Below, piece by piece: positions 52,059 to 61,411 of a DNA stretch of 64,000 nucleotides. Source of the DNA: Burkholderiaceae bacterium 26 (GTDB taxonomy: Bacteria > Pseudomonadota > Gammaproteobacteria > Burkholderiales > Burkholderiaceae); NCBI GenBank assembly GCA_000955795.1, contig JYOB01000002.1:62001-126000 (forward strand), read 5' to 3'. Made by a program: the position numbers and the translations under genes. The notes beneath the pieces were generated by a model. That model was not told the DNA's origin, searched no databases, and worked only from the letters and a program-made list of their open reading frames with translations. Within the stretch, counting starts at the first letter, position 1, and each line of letters begins with the position of its first letter.

Positions 52059-53504
52059 CTACGACGTGCCCATCTCCAGCACCGTATCCACCACACTAAT
52101 CAGGTGCAGCGGTGCGTCGGTGGCCGGGTCGCGCGCCAAGGACGTGGTCATGCGCACTGGCACTGCCGAGCCATCGCCGCGTACCAACTGCAGCGAGAGC
52201 GCATACGCGGGCACCGTACCGGCCAGCAACTCGCCGTATTGACGCAGATGACTAGCGAGGTCGTTGCGGTGGGTAAGGTCCAGCAGCGTGCGTTGCTGCA
52301 GCGCCGTTTCAGGCTGGCCCAGCAGCGTGCACAGCCACGGGTTGGCGCGCAGGCAGCGGCCTTCCAGGCTGACCTGGGCGATACCGACCGGCGCCTGCTC
52401 GAACAACGTCCGCAGCTTCGCCTCGCTGTCGCGGAAGGCCGCTTGTGCTTCCACTTCAGCGGTAATGTCCTGCGCCGCGCCGATCATCGTAGGCTTGGCT
52501 GCGGAAGGGTCCTGCGCTTCGCCTTCCTCACGAAGATGGCGACGCGAGCCGTCGGGCAGGGTGATGGTGTATTCGACGCGATACGGCTGCCGTGAGGCGA
52601 CGGCCCGGTCCAGCACGGCCTGCACACGGGCGCGATCCGCGGGAACGATGGCGTCCAGATAGCGCGCCATCGTCACCGGCGTGGATTGCGGCGCCCAGCC
52701 GAAGATGCGGTAAGCCTCATCCGTCCAGCGGCAGGCGTCGCTGCCGGGCTCCCAGATCCAGCTGCCGAGGTGTGCGATCTGTTGCGCCTTGGCCAGCAGC
52801 GCCTCCGAATCACGTAACGCGGCTTCGGCCGTGTGGCGCTCGGTTGTGTCCAGGCTCAGGCCGATCATCTTGACCGGGCGGTCCTGCGCGTCACGCACGA
52901 GCGTCGCACGTGAGACGATCCATCGCACAACGTCGGGCGCGGGGGCAATGCGGAATTCATGCTCGTAGACGCCCCCCGCACTCAGGTTCTGCGAGACCGC
53001 GGCCTGCACACCCGGCACGTCTTCGGCGAGGACGCACTGCCAAAAATCTTCCAGCGTGCGGATCGGCCGGCCAAACAGGCGCGCGACATTCGGCGAATAG
53101 GCGACCGCGTCCGTCAGCAGGTTCCACTCCCACGTGACCACGCCGGAAATCTCCTGCGCGAAGGTCATGCGTGCCTCGCTTTCCATGATTGCGGCGATGT
53201 GCTTTTGGCGGCCTTCGCGGGCGCGGGCGTCGGTCGTCAGGCTCGCTTCCAGGTCGGCCAGGGCGCGGTCGCCGTAGCGCAGCCAAAGCCAGTTCACGCT
53301 CAGGAAGCGGGCCAGCGCCAACAGATTGGCGTATTCGATCTCGCCGCCGCGCGTCCATTTGTGGACAGCGGAGGGTGACACCCCCAGCGCTGCCGCCACT
53401 TGCTTGAGCTGGATGCGGCCACGCGTCAGCACGCCTTTGAGGCGGCCGGCAAAGCTGTCTTCATCGAGCGGGCCGTCTGGCGGCGAAAGTGCTGCGGCGG
53501 TCAT
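52059..53504 (-). CDS. XRE helix-turn-helix regulator with three PAS domains
   Basis: A 481-aa regulator. An N-terminal Cro/CI-type helix-turn-helix (about 18-70: LTRGRIQLKQVAAALGVSPS, VHKWTRGGEIEYANLLALAR) is followed by three PAS domains (about 110-235, 238-360, 365-481), the first two ending in typical PAC segments (PVKMIGLSLDTTERH, KPTMIGAAQDITAEVEA). There is no kinase, GGDEF, EAL or HD output, so DNA binding is the output and the PAS domains sense the signal. It is divergent from betB and stands beside the permease cassette, and no betI exists nearby; a choline or redox/energy sensor is a reasonable guess. Confidence 0.85.
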   Translation of the reverse strand: MTAAALSPPDGPLDEDSFAGRLKGVLTRGRIQLKQVAAALGVSPSAVHKWTRGGEIEYANLLALARFLSVNWLWLRYGDRALADLEASLTTDARAREGRQKHIAAIMESEARMTFAQEISGVVTWEWNLLTDAVAYSPNVARLFGRPIRTLEDFWQCVLAEDVPGVQAAVSQNLSAGGVYEHEFRIAPAPDVVRWIVSRATLVRDAQDRPVKMIGLSLDTTERHTAEAALRDSEALLAKAQQIAHLGSWIWEPGSDACRWTDEAYRIFGWAPQSTPVTMARYLDAIVPADRARVQAVLDRAVASRQPYRVEYTITLPDGSRRHLREEGEAQDPSAAKPTMIGAAQDITAEVEAQAAFRDSEAKLRTLFEQAPVGIAQVSLEGRCLRANPWLCTLLGQPETALQQRTLLDLTHRNDLASHLRQYGELLAGTVPAYALSLQLVRGDGSAVPVRMTTSLARDPATDAPLHLISVVDTVLEMGTS

Positions 53505-53774
53505 GGAGTGGATTTACTGGGAGTGATTCGCGACAGTATAGCGTGCCGAATATAGCAAAAATCTATTCAAATTTGATGTTGTTAGGTCATAACGATTGGC
53601 CTGAAGCAACTAATTTTTCCTAGACTAGTCCAAAATTCTCCAAAGGTAAATAAAAACACCAACAGTGAATTTACGGGTCGCCGCATCCGATTGGCGTCTG
53701 ACAGGACACCATGGTGCCGGCATTTCGGGCGCCGACTTCTTTGTGCGCCCCCATCATCCATAGGGGTACTCGAT
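53505..53774. promoter_or_regulatory. Divergent control region between the PAS regulator and betB
   Basis: About 270 bases, clearly AT-richer than its surroundings (53520-53680). It contains the 8-bp palindrome GACTAGTC near 53623 and the small palindrome AAATTT near 53570, but no clear -35/-10 pair was identified. It must hold the promoters of both flanking genes and is the most likely binding site of the PAS regulator. Confidence 0.5.
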
Positions 53775-55298
53775 ATGACGCAAGCTTCCCTTTCAACCGA
53801 TTTCCGTTCTGCCACCCTGGCTCCTCGTCTTGATCTCTACATCGACGGTCAGTGGGTGCAGCCCGAAGGCGGCGTGTACCGCGACATCGTCGATCCCGCC
53901 ACCGAAAACGTCCTGACGCAGGCCGCCGATGCCTCCGTGGCCGATGCGCAGCGCGCCATTGCTGCCGCCCGCCGCGCATTCGACGAAGGCCCGTGGCGCC
54001 AGACCGGCACGCGCGAGCGTGCGCGCCTGCTCAATCGCATTGCCGACGCCATCGACGCCGACGCCGAGAACCTGGCGACGCTCGAATCGCTCAACACCGG
54101 CAAGACCATCATCGAAAGCCGCTGGGACATGGACGGCATTGCTGCGACGTTCCGCTACTTCGCGGGCCTGGTCGCCACGGAATCCGGCCTGATCAACGAG
54201 GCACCGGACACCGTCATCAGCCGCACGCTGCGCGAGCCGGTGGGCGTGTGCGGCCTCATCACGCCGTGGAACTACCCGCTGCTGCAAGCCGCTTGGAAGA
54301 TCGCGCCGGCGCTGGGCGCGGGCAACACCGTCATCGTCAAGCCGAGCAACCTGACGCCGCTGACCACGCATCGCTTTACCGAGCTGCTGATTGAAGCTGG
54401 CGTGCCGGCGGGCGTGTTCAACCTCGTCACGGGCGCAGGTGAAGCTGGTGCCGAGCTGTCGCGCAACCTCGATGTGGATCTCGTGTCGTTCACGGGCGGC
54501 GCTGTTGCAGGCGCGGCAGTCATGAGCGCCGCTATCGGCAACTTCAAGAAGATCGGCCTGGAGTTGGGCGGCAAGAACCCGAACATCATTTTTGACGATG
54601 CGGATTTCGATACCGCCGTCGATTACGCAGTCAACGCGGCGTTCTTCCATGCGGGCCAAGTGTGCTCGGCCGGATCGCGCCTGATGCTGCAGGATGGTAT
54701 CCACGACCGCTTTGTCGATGCGCTGGTCGAGCGCGTCAAACGCATCCGCGTGGGCAATGGCTTCGCTGAAGGCACGGAGATGGGCCCAGTGCAATCCGCC
54801 TTCCAGCGCCAGAAGATCATCAACATGATTCAGGCCGGCGTGCAGGAAGGCGCGGTGCTGCGTTGTGGCGGCAAGGCACCGGAAGGCGAGGCATTCCAAC
54901 GAGGCTTCTGGCTGGAGCCGACCGTGCTGACCAACGTGCGTGACGACATGAAGATCGCCACCGAAGAAATCTTCGGCCCGGCACTGACCGTCGAGCGCTT
55001 TTCCACCGAAGAAGAAGCGGTGCGCCGTGCCAACGCCACGCCGTTCGGTTTGGCAGGCGCTGTGTGGACGGCCGACCTGAACCGCGCCAACCGCGTGACC
55101 CGCGCACTGCGTTTCGGCACCGTGTGGGCCAACGACTATCACCCGTACTTTCCCGAGGCACCGTGGGGCGGCTACAAGGCCAGCGGCATTGGCCGTGAGC
55201 TGGGCCGCGGCGGTCTGGACGAATACACCGAACTCAAGCACAGCTACATCAACCTCGCTCCGCAGCCGATGGGCTGGTTCGGTGCGGACGCTGAGTAA
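53775..55298 (+). CDS. betB: Betaine aldehyde dehydrogenase
   Basis: NAD(P)-dependent aldehyde dehydrogenase oxidising betaine aldehyde to glycine betaine, 507 aa. Motifs: TPWNYP (Asn166), Glu263 in LELGGKNPN, nucleophile Cys297 in [12 protein letters not shown] and [11 protein letters not shown]-terminal [16 protein letters not shown] fits the family. The ATG at 53775 is preferred, with AGGGG upstream. It is followed 17 bases later by betA, so both steps of choline oxidation are in one operon. It lacks a betI partner. Confidence 0.9.
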   Translation: MTQASLSTDFRSATLAPRLDLYIDGQWVQPEGGVYRDIVDPATENVLTQAADASVADAQRAIAAARRAFDEGPWRQTGTRERARLLNRIADAIDADAENLATLESLNTGKTIIESRWDMDGIAATFRYFAGLVATESGLINEAPDTVISRTLREPVGVCGLITPWNYPLLQAAWKIAPALGAGNTVIVKPSNLTPLTTHRFTELLIEAGVPAGVFNLVTGAGEAGAELSRNLDVDLVSFTGGAVAGAAVMSAAIGNFKKIGLELGGKNPNIIFDDADFDTAVDYAVNAAFFHAGQVCSAGSRLMLQDGIHDRFVDALVERVKRIRVGNGFAEGTEMGPVQSAFQRQKIINMIQAGVQEGAVLRCGGKAPEGEAFQRGFWLEPTVLTNVRDDMKIATEEIFGPALTVERFSTEEEAVRRANATPFGLAGAVWTADLNRANRVTRALRFGTVWANDYHPYFPEAPWGGYKASGIGRELGRGGLDEYTELKHSYINLAPQPMGWFGADAE

Positions 55299-55315
55299 GA
55301 ACGGGAGGGCATGTT

Positions 55316-57037
55316 TTGACCACGAATACCGCACAGGAATATGACTACATCATCGTGGGCGCCGGCTCGGCTGGCTGCGTGCTGGCTGCGCGCCTGACCG
55401 AAGACCCGGACGTGACCGTGCTGCTGCTCGAAGCAGGCGGTCCCGACCACCGCTGGGATTTCCGCACGCAGATGCCCGCGGCGCTGGCGTATCCGCTGCA
55501 GGGCACCACGTACAACTGGGCCTACGAAACCGAGCCCGAGCCGCACATGAACAACCGCCGCATGTCGCAAGGCCGTGGCAAGGGGCTGGGCGGCTCATCG
55601 CTCATCAACGGCATGTGTTTCATTCGCGGCAACGCGATGGACTACGAGCGCTGGGCGAGCGATTTTCAGTTGGACGATTGGACCTATGCCGACTGCCTGC
55701 CGTACTTTCGCAAATCGGAAACGTATGACAAGGGCGCCAACGACTGGCATGGCGATTCCGGCCCGCTGCAGGTGACCACGCCCAAGCACGACAACAGCCT
55801 GCTGTTCCACGCCTTTATCGAAGCCGGCGAGCAAGCCGGTATCCCGGCCACCGACGATCTGAACGGCTATCGCCAGGAAGGTCTGGGCCCGATGGACCGC
55901 ACCGTGACCGCCAAGGGCCGCCGCGCCAGTACATCGCTGTGCTATCTCGACAACGCACGCAAGCGGCCCACGCTGACCGTGCTGCCGCGCGTGCTGGCTG
56001 ATCGCGTGATCTTCGACGGCACGCGTGCCGTGGGCGTCGAGGCGCTGATGGATGGCAACCGCGAAACATGGCGTGCGCGCCGCGAGGTGATCGTCACCAG
56101 TGGCGCCATCGCTTCTCCGCAGTTGCTGCAGCGCTCAGGCGTGGGCAATGCGGATGACCTGCGTGCGATGGGCATCCACTCGGTCGCGCACCTGCCGGGC
56201 GTGGGCGAGAACCTGCAGGACCACCTGGAGATGTACATCCAGTACGAGTGCCTACGTCCGGTGTCGATCTACGAAAACACGCTCTGGTACAACAAGCCGA
56301 AGGTTGGGCTGGAGTGGTACATGCACGGCACCGGCGCCGGCGCCAGCAACCACTTCGAGGCGGGCGGCTTCATTCGCAGCGATGACAGCTTCGAGTGGCC
56401 GAACATTCAGTACCACTTCCTGCCGCTGGCCGTGAACTACGACGGCAGCAACCCGGTGAAGATGCATGGGTTCCAGTGCCACGTGGGTTCGATGCGTTCT
56501 CCGTCTACCGGTTACGTGAAGCTCGCTTCGCGCGATCCGCGTGACAAGCCGCGCATCCTCTTCAACTACATGGCGCACGATGTGGATTGGCGCGAGTTTC
56601 GCGCCGGCGTGCGGATCACGCGCGACATCATCGCGCAGCGTGCCTTCGATCAATATCGCGGTCGCGAAATCAGCCCCGGCCCGAGCGTGCAGACCGACGC
56701 CGAGATCGATGCCTTCGTGCGCCATCACGCCGAGACCGCCCTGCATCCGTCTTGCACCTGCAAGATGGGTTCAGCAGACGATCCGATGGCAGTGGTTGAC
56801 AACGAAGGCCGCGTGCACGGCTTGGAGGGCCTGCGCGTGGTCGACGCGTCGATCATGCCGCGCATCGTTACCGGCAACCTGAATGCGCCGACGATCATGA
56901 TGGCGGAGAAGATCGCCGACCGGATTCGCGGTGTGGCGCCGCTCGCGCGCTCCGATGCGGCGTTCTATGTGCATGGGAAATCGCCGCTGCAGGCGCCAGC
57001 CAAACCGCTGGTCGCCAGTGAACTGGTGGTGCCCTGA
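55316..57037 (+). CDS. betA: Choline dehydrogenase (GMC oxidoreductase)
   Basis: FAD-dependent membrane-associated enzyme oxidising choline to betaine aldehyde, 573 aa. N-terminal FAD-binding GAGSAG (15-20), [20 protein letters not shown] and [18 protein letters not shown] signature, then catalytic His in HPSCTCKMG and [12 protein letters not shown]. The start is TTG at 55316 with GGGAGGG six bases upstream; no in-frame ATG is available near. Stop overlaps the next gene by one base (TGATG). Confidence 0.93.
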   Translation: MTTNTAQEYDYIIVGAGSAGCVLAARLTEDPDVTVLLLEAGGPDHRWDFRTQMPAALAYPLQGTTYNWAYETEPEPHMNNRRMSQGRGKGLGGSSLINGMCFIRGNAMDYERWASDFQLDDWTYADCLPYFRKSETYDKGANDWHGDSGPLQVTTPKHDNSLLFHAFIEAGEQAGIPATDDLNGYRQEGLGPMDRTVTAKGRRASTSLCYLDNARKRPTLTVLPRVLADRVIFDGTRAVGVEALMDGNRETWRARREVIVTSGAIASPQLLQRSGVGNADDLRAMGIHSVAHLPGVGENLQDHLEMYIQYECLRPVSIYENTLWYNKPKVGLEWYMHGTGAGASNHFEAGGFIRSDDSFEWPNIQYHFLPLAVNYDGSNPVKMHGFQCHVGSMRSPSTGYVKLASRDPRDKPRILFNYMAHDVDWREFRAGVRITRDIIAQRAFDQYRGREISPGPSVQTDAEIDAFVRHHAETALHPSCTCKMGSADDPMAVVDNEGRVHGLEGLRVVDASIMPRIVTGNLNAPTIMMAEKIADRIRGVAPLARSDAAFYVHGKSPLQAPAKPLVASELVVP

Positions 57038-57846
57038 TGCGCTGGCGCAAGGTCGCGACGATGGTGGGCGGGGCGGCGGCGTGTGCTGCTGTGCTGCCCG
57101 CGCTGGCGGATGACGTGCCGGCCAGCGAGGACAAGCGCTGGTCGGCCAATGCATCGGTTGTTTCGCAATATGTGTCGCGCGGCCTGCGCCAGACATGGGG
57201 AAAACCTGCCCTGCAAGCCGGCGTTGATTACACCGCGCCAAGCGGTTTCTATGCCGGTGTGTGGGGCTCCCAAGTCAGTGATCACGTCATCGCAGGTGCG
57301 CATGCCGAGATCGATACCTACCTCGGCTATGCCGCGACCGTTGCGCATGGCGTGGAGTTGACCACCGGGCTCTACCGCTACTGGTACCCCGGTACACGCT
57401 ACGACAAGGCTGTCGGCGGCGGCCCCGCCACCGGCTACGACTACACGGAATGGATGGTCGGCGCCGGCTGGCGCGGCGTGTCGGTCAAGCTATGGACCAC
57501 GCTGTCGAACTACTTCGGCTTCGATGGCAATTCGCTGGCTGACGGCATCGATCGCGGCAGCCGCGGTTCCACCTACGCCGAAGCCAACCGGGCCGTGCCC
57601 TTGCCCAACGACTTCACACTCGGCCTGCACGTCGGCCACGAGCACGTGCGCAACCACAGCGCATTCAGCTTCACGGATTACCGCATTGAACTCTCGCGGC
57701 CCATCAACAAGTTCCTGACGCTGTCTGCTGCTTTGACTGGTGCGGATGCATCTGCCTATGCGCATCAGCTCTCCGCGCGCAATGGAGCAGATCGCATGAC
57801 GCTCGGCCGACGCACGGTCGCACTCAAGTTGACGGCCACGTACTGA
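57037..57846 (+). CDS. TorF-family outer-membrane protein
   Basis: A 269-aa beta-barrel protein of the TorF putative porin family. Signal peptide about 1-25 (MVGGAAACAAVLPALA), then alternating strands beginning SANASVVSQYVSRGLRQTWGKPAL and ending LTATY, a typical beta-barrel C-terminus with terminal aromatic Tyr. The ATG overlaps the betA stop codon, so it is in the bet operon and may serve entry of choline or a related nutrient. Channel activity has not been shown by sequence alone. Confidence 0.85.
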   Translation: MRWRKVATMVGGAAACAAVLPALADDVPASEDKRWSANASVVSQYVSRGLRQTWGKPALQAGVDYTAPSGFYAGVWGSQVSDHVIAGAHAEIDTYLGYAATVAHGVELTTGLYRYWYPGTRYDKAVGGGPATGYDYTEWMVGAGWRGVSVKLWTTLSNYFGFDGNSLADGIDRGSRGSTYAEANRAVPLPNDFTLGLHVGHEHVRNHSAFSFTDYRIELSRPINKFLTLSAALTGADASAYAHQLSARNGADRMTLGRRTVALKLTATY

Positions 57847-57911
57847 GCGGCGGGCGACGGCGCTCTACCTGCAACCCTTTCTCCACAACCTCTGCTTTCA
57901 AAGCACACACC

Positions 57912-58214
57912 ATGGCCTCCCTGGGTTTTACCGACGTTGTCGGTCTGGTCGGCGTCGCCGCTTATGTTTCTGCGCACTTTGGCGTGCAGGTCCTGCATAA
58001 GCCGCCGACTGGCGCATTCGCCGTTCGCCTCAACCTGCTTGGGCCGATTTGCATCCTGATTTCGCTGATGGGCTCGTTCAATCTTGCGTCGTTTCTCACT
58101 CAGTTCTTCTGGCTGGCGCTGACGCTAATGGGTTGGTGGCGCAATAAGCAGGCGGGGCGCCCGGTAGCGGAACCCGCTGGCGCGCCGCGCCCGGGGCACC
58201 CGGCGCAGCAGTAG
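57912..58214 (+). CDS. CBU_0592-like small membrane protein
   Basis: A 100-aa protein with three hydrophobic segments: DVVGLVGVAAYVSAHFGVQ, LNLLGPICILISLMGSFNLA and SFLTQFFWLALTLMGWW, then a polar Pro-rich tail. The pattern is that of the CBU_0592 family of small membrane proteins of unknown function. ATG at 57912 is 65 bases after the TorF gene, so it may be the last gene of the bet operon; a terminator follows. Confidence 0.75.
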   Translation: MASLGFTDVVGLVGVAAYVSAHFGVQVLHKPPTGAFAVRLNLLGPICILISLMGSFNLASFLTQFFWLALTLMGWWRNKQAGRPVAEPAGAPRPGHPAQQ

Positions 58215-58230
58215 GTTCGCCCTGCCAGCC

Positions 58231-58259
58231 AAAAACCGCGTCTACGTGCGCGGTTTTTC
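58231..58259 (+). terminator. Terminator of the bet operon
   Basis: AAAAACCGCG (58231-58240) pairs with CGCGGTTTTT (58249-58258), eight-base loop, ending in five T. Confidence 0.9.
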
Positions 58260-58468
58260 TTTGTTTGAAAGCGTGAGGGCCTTCGTTGAAATGTGATTTA
58301 AGAGGCTCTCAATCAATGCAATGGGTTAAGCCATCGAATAATTGTTGAGTAAAAAAGAACAGTCTTTTCCTTGATCGATTATTTATTCATTGAGGGCAAC
58401 GATCTATTCTGATCACAAGCGCAACGAACTGAGCGCAACCGAATATCCAGACAGATCAGGAGCCCATC

Positions 58469-58930
58469 ATGAACACCCGTCTCGCAACCGCTTTCTCCCG
58501 TAACGCTTTGCTGGCCCTGGTGGCCACGGTTTCGGCTTCCGCCGCTCTTCTGACGGCTCAGCCGGCCGCCGCTGCTGTCCAAAGCAGTGCTGATCCGTAC
58601 ACGCAAGGTGCCGTCGCCAAGGCTGATCCGTACACTCAGGGCGCTGCTGCCAAGTACGACGTCTATACCCAAGGTGCCGATCGCCAAGCCGATACCTACG
58701 GCTATCTGTCGTGGAAGAACGACCGCTTCGATCCGTACACTCAAGGTGCTGTCGGCAAGGCTGACCCATACACCGATGGCGCAATCGCCAAGGCCGATCC
58801 GTACACCGACGGCGCTGCCGCCAAGTACGACGTCTACACGCAGGGTGCTGATCGTCAGGCCGACACCTACGACTATCTGTCGTGGAACGGCGATGCCTCG
58901 TATCCGAAGGATGCCGCTTCGCGCGTCTGA
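58469..58930 (+). CDS. Secreted protein of 11-residue DPYTQGA repeats
   Basis: A 153-aa exported protein. Signal peptide about 1-36, then a mature part made of 11-residue units: DPYTQGA at 42 and 53, DVYTQGA at 64, DTYGYLSW at 75, then DPYTQGA at 88, DPYTDGA at 99 and 110, DVYTQGA at 121 and DTYDYLSW at 132. Units 42-75 recur at 99-132 with a 57-residue offset, so the gene holds an internal duplication whose codons have diverged largely at synonymous sites. I recognise similar repeats in Burkholderiaceae hypothetical proteins, with no assigned function. CAGGAGC lies before the ATG; a strong terminator follows. Confidence 0.75.
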   Translation: MNTRLATAFSRNALLALVATVSASAALLTAQPAAAAVQSSADPYTQGAVAKADPYTQGAAAKYDVYTQGADRQADTYGYLSWKNDRFDPYTQGAVGKADPYTDGAIAKADPYTDGAAAKYDVYTQGADRQADTYDYLSWNGDASYPKDAASRV

Positions 58931-58948
58931 TCGAACCGCATCAAAGCA

Positions 58949-58984
58949 AAAGGGCCTTGGGGTGCAACCCAAGGCCCTTTTTGT
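58949..58984. terminator. Terminator between the repeat-protein gene and lipA
   Basis: AAAGGGCCTTGGG (58949-58961) pairs perfectly with CCCAAGGCCCTTT (58968-58980), six-base loop. T-runs flank it on both strands, so it can serve both convergent genes. Confidence 0.92.
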
Positions 58985-59008
58985 TTGTGCAGTGGCGCTG
59001 CTTCGTGA

Positions 59009-60010
59009 TCAGACCACGCCGGCTTCGTGTGCTTGCTGATCCGCATGGTACGAGCTGCGCACCATGGCGCCCACGGCCGCGTGCGTGAAGCCCATCTCAT
59101 ACGCCTTCTCTTCGAACATCTTGAAGGTGTCCGGGTGCACGTAGCGCAGCACCGGCAGGTGGTGGCCCGACGGCGCCAGATACTGGCCGATCGTGAGCAT
59201 GTCGATGTCGTGCTCGCGCATGTCGCGCATGACTTCGAGGATTTCCTCATCGGTCTCGCCCAGGCCGACCATCAGACCCGACTTGGTCGGCACGTTCGGG
59301 TTGCGGGCCTTGAAGTCCTTCAGCAGCTTGAGCGAATGCGCGTAGTCGGCGCCGGGGCGGGCCTGCTTGTACAGGCGGGGCACCGTTTCGAGGTTGTGAT
59401 TCATCACGTCGGGCGGGCATTCCTGCAGGATGTCCAGCGCCTTTTCCAGGCGGCCGCGGAAGTCCGGCACCAGCACTTCAATGCGCGTGGCCGGCGACAG
59501 GGCGCGCGTACGCGAAATGCAATCGACGTAATGCTGAGCGCCGCCGTCACGCAGGTCGTCGCGGTCGACGCTCGTGATGACGACGTAGTTGAGCTTGAGT
59601 TCGGCGATCGTCTTGGCCAGATTTTCCGGCTCGTTCACGTCGAGCGGGTCTGGGCGGCCGTGCCCGACGTCGCAGAACGGGCAGCGGCGCGTGCACTTGT
59701 CGCCCATGATCATGAACGTGGCCGTGCCCTTGCCGAAGCACTCGCCGATGTTCGGGCAGCTTGCCTCTTCGCACACCGTCACGAGGTTGTTGGCGCGCAG
59801 GATGTCCTTGATTTCGTAGAAGCGCGAGTTGCCGGTGGCGGCACGCACGCGAATCCAATCCGGCTTTTTGAGCTTCTCGGCCGGCACGATCTTGATGGGA
59901 ATGCGTGCGGTCTTGTCGAGCGACTTCTGCTTGGCCGTCGCGTCATACGGCTTGTTCGACGGGGTGGCAGGGGTGGCGACTTCAGTGGCGCCGGCGGCGG
60001 AATCGGTCAT
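59009..60010 (-). CDS. lipA: Lipoyl synthase
   Basis: Radical-SAM enzyme that inserts two sulfurs into octanoyl-carrier proteins to make lipoate, 333 aa. The auxiliary cluster ligands are in [12 protein letters not shown] and the radical-SAM cluster in [11 protein letters not shown] at 60008-60010 has GGAGAACACG upstream; an earlier in-frame ATG at 60043 is less likely. It lies 42 bases after lipB on the same strand. Confidence 0.97.
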   Translation of the reverse strand: MTDSAAGATEVATPATPSNKPYDATAKQKSLDKTARIPIKIVPAEKLKKPDWIRVRAATGNSRFYEIKDILRANNLVTVCEEASCPNIGECFGKGTATFMIMGDKCTRRCPFCDVGHGRPDPLDVNEPENLAKTIAELKLNYVVITSVDRDDLRDGGAQHYVDCISRTRALSPATRIEVLVPDFRGRLEKALDILQECPPDVMNHNLETVPRLYKQARPGADYAHSLKLLKDFKARNPNVPTKSGLMVGLGETDEEILEVMRDMREHDIDMLTIGQYLAPSGHHLPVLRYVHPDTFKMFEEKAYEMGFTHAAVGAMVRSSYHADQQAHEAGVV

Positions 60011-60052
60011 CGTGTTCTCCGCACGGGCTCGCGGCTCGTGCATTTCCGGGCG

Positions 60053-60742
60053 CTATGCGGTAGCGGCCTCGGCGGGGTGCGCTTGCGCGCGTTGCTGCAA
60101 TTGGGCGACCAGCGCATTGGCCAGGCCGCGGGAAACGGGTTGCCAGTCGTTCGCATCGACGGCGCGTCCGGACGCATCACGGGCGCCGGCGGTCACCATA
60201 TCGACGGTTTCCAGGCCGGCATAGCCACACGGGTTGATCTGCGTGAAGGGCGACAGGTCCATCGCTAGGTTCAGGCTCACGCCGTGGTAGCTGCAGCCGT
60301 TGCGGATCTTCAGGCCCAGCGCGGCTATCTTGGCGCCCGCATGCGGCCCGCTCGACAGGTAGATGCCGGGGGCGCCAGCCTTGCGTTCGGAGGCGACATT
60401 ATACGTGGCGAGCGTCTCGATGACGGCCGCCTCGATGGCGTCGACCAGCGCCTTCACGAATAGTCCGCGTCGGCGCAAATCCAGCAAAAGGTAAGCGACG
60501 ACTTGGCCGGGGCCGTGGTAGGTGATCTGGCCGCCACGATCAACTTTCACCAGCGGGATGTTGCCGGGAGCCAACAGATGTGCCGGATCGCCCGCCAAGC
60601 CGAGCGTGAACACCGGCGGGTGTTCGACCAACCAGATCGTGTCGGGCGTATCGGGGCCCCGCTGCGCGGTGAATGTCTGCATTTCGTCGAAGCAGGCGGC
60701 GTAGTCCTGCAAGCCGCGCTCGACGATGTCAATCGGAATCAT
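60053..60742 (-). CDS. lipB: Octanoyl-[acyl-carrier protein]:protein N-octanoyltransferase
   Basis: Transfers octanoyl from ACP to the E2/H lipoyl domains, 229 aa. Motif [18 protein letters not shown], catalytic Lys in [19 protein letters not shown] and Cys in [14 protein letters not shown], the Cys/Lys dyad of LipB. The gene pair lipB-lipA is probably one transcript. Confidence 0.97.
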   Translation of the reverse strand: MIPIDIVERGLQDYAACFDEMQTFTAQRGPDTPDTIWLVEHPPVFTLGLAGDPAHLLAPGNIPLVKVDRGGQITYHGPGQVVAYLLLDLRRRGLFVKALVDAIEAAVIETLATYNVASERKAGAPGIYLSSGPHAGAKIAALGLKIRNGCSYHGVSLNLAMDLSPFTQINPCGYAGLETVDMVTAGARDASGRAVDANDWQPVSRGLANALVAQLQQRAQAHPAEAATA

Positions 60743-60813
60743 GCCCGCGAGTGTAGCGCAGGGCCGCTAACGGCGCCCCGCGCCTTTGCCCGCTTCGCTT
60801 GCAGGGTCGAGCA

Positions 60814-60850
60814 AAAAAATGCCGGCGCGATGGGAGGCATCGGCGCCGGC
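60814..60850 (-). terminator. Terminator after the DUF2917 gene
   Basis: GCCGGCGC (60821-60828) pairs with GCGCCGGC (60843-60850); on the minus strand the stem is followed by ATTTTTTTG, so it ends the DUF2917 transcript before the lipB gene. Confidence 0.82.
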
Positions 60851-60901
60851 GTCGGCTTTTGCGGCAGATGCCGCAAAGGAGGCTAGGAACAGGTTTCGGG
60901 C

Positions 60902-61261
60902 TCAGGCGGCCACGACCGGTGTGTCGGCGTGCTCGTTCCAGCCGAGTGCGGCGAGTGTGTGGCGCCATCCGTTCGTGACGTGCCACGGCTGGCGCGGCAT
61001 GTGGCCGTCGGTGGCTTCCACGGCCAACGCGACTGGGCCGAGGGCTTTCGGGTCGACCGAGACGACGATTTCTTCACCGCGTTTTACGGCAACGCTGCCG
61101 CCCGCGTGCAGCCATTCGTCGCCGGCTTTGTTCTCGTGTGTGATCCATACGTCGTGCCCGCAGGCTTCTTCGACGCGCAGATTCTGGTTGGCCGGCATGC
61201 GCAATGCCACCACTTCGCCGGGCTGCAGAGTGAATACAATTTTTGTTAGTACAGCTTTCAT
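60902..61261 (-). CDS. DUF2917 protein
   Basis: A 119-aa protein of the DUF2917 family, probably a small beta-rich (cupin-like) fold: FTLQPGEVVALRMPANQNLRVEEACGHDVWITHENKAGDEWLHAGG. Function unknown. The ATG at 61259-61261 has AAGGAG upstream. It is divergent from a LysR regulator with a 150-base gap, a common pairing in Burkholderiaceae that suggests regulation by that LysR protein. Confidence 0.85.
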   Translation of the reverse strand: MKAVLTKIVFTLQPGEVVALRMPANQNLRVEEACGHDVWITHENKAGDEWLHAGGSVAVKRGEEIVVSVDPKALGPVALAVEATDGHMPRQPWHVTNGWRHTLAALGWNEHADTPVVAA

Positions 61262-61318
61262 GATCGGCTCCTTCACGGCAGTGGGATGGGGCCTTGCCGT
61301 TGAAGGAATTCTAGGTGC

Positions 61319-61336
61319 TTGGTTGCCTTGTACCAA
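61319..61336. promoter_or_regulatory. LysR-type operator candidate
   Basis: TTGGT-N8-ACCAA inverted repeat in the gap between divergent DUF2917 and LysR genes, close to a possible TATATT box near 61343. It resembles LysR binding boxes (T-N11-A type). Confidence 0.5.
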
Positions 61337-61411
61337 ACGATATATATTGCGTTTCTTGATAGTGCAGCTCACATAAAAATCACGCTGACCTACGAAAATC
61401 CGGAGGGAAAG

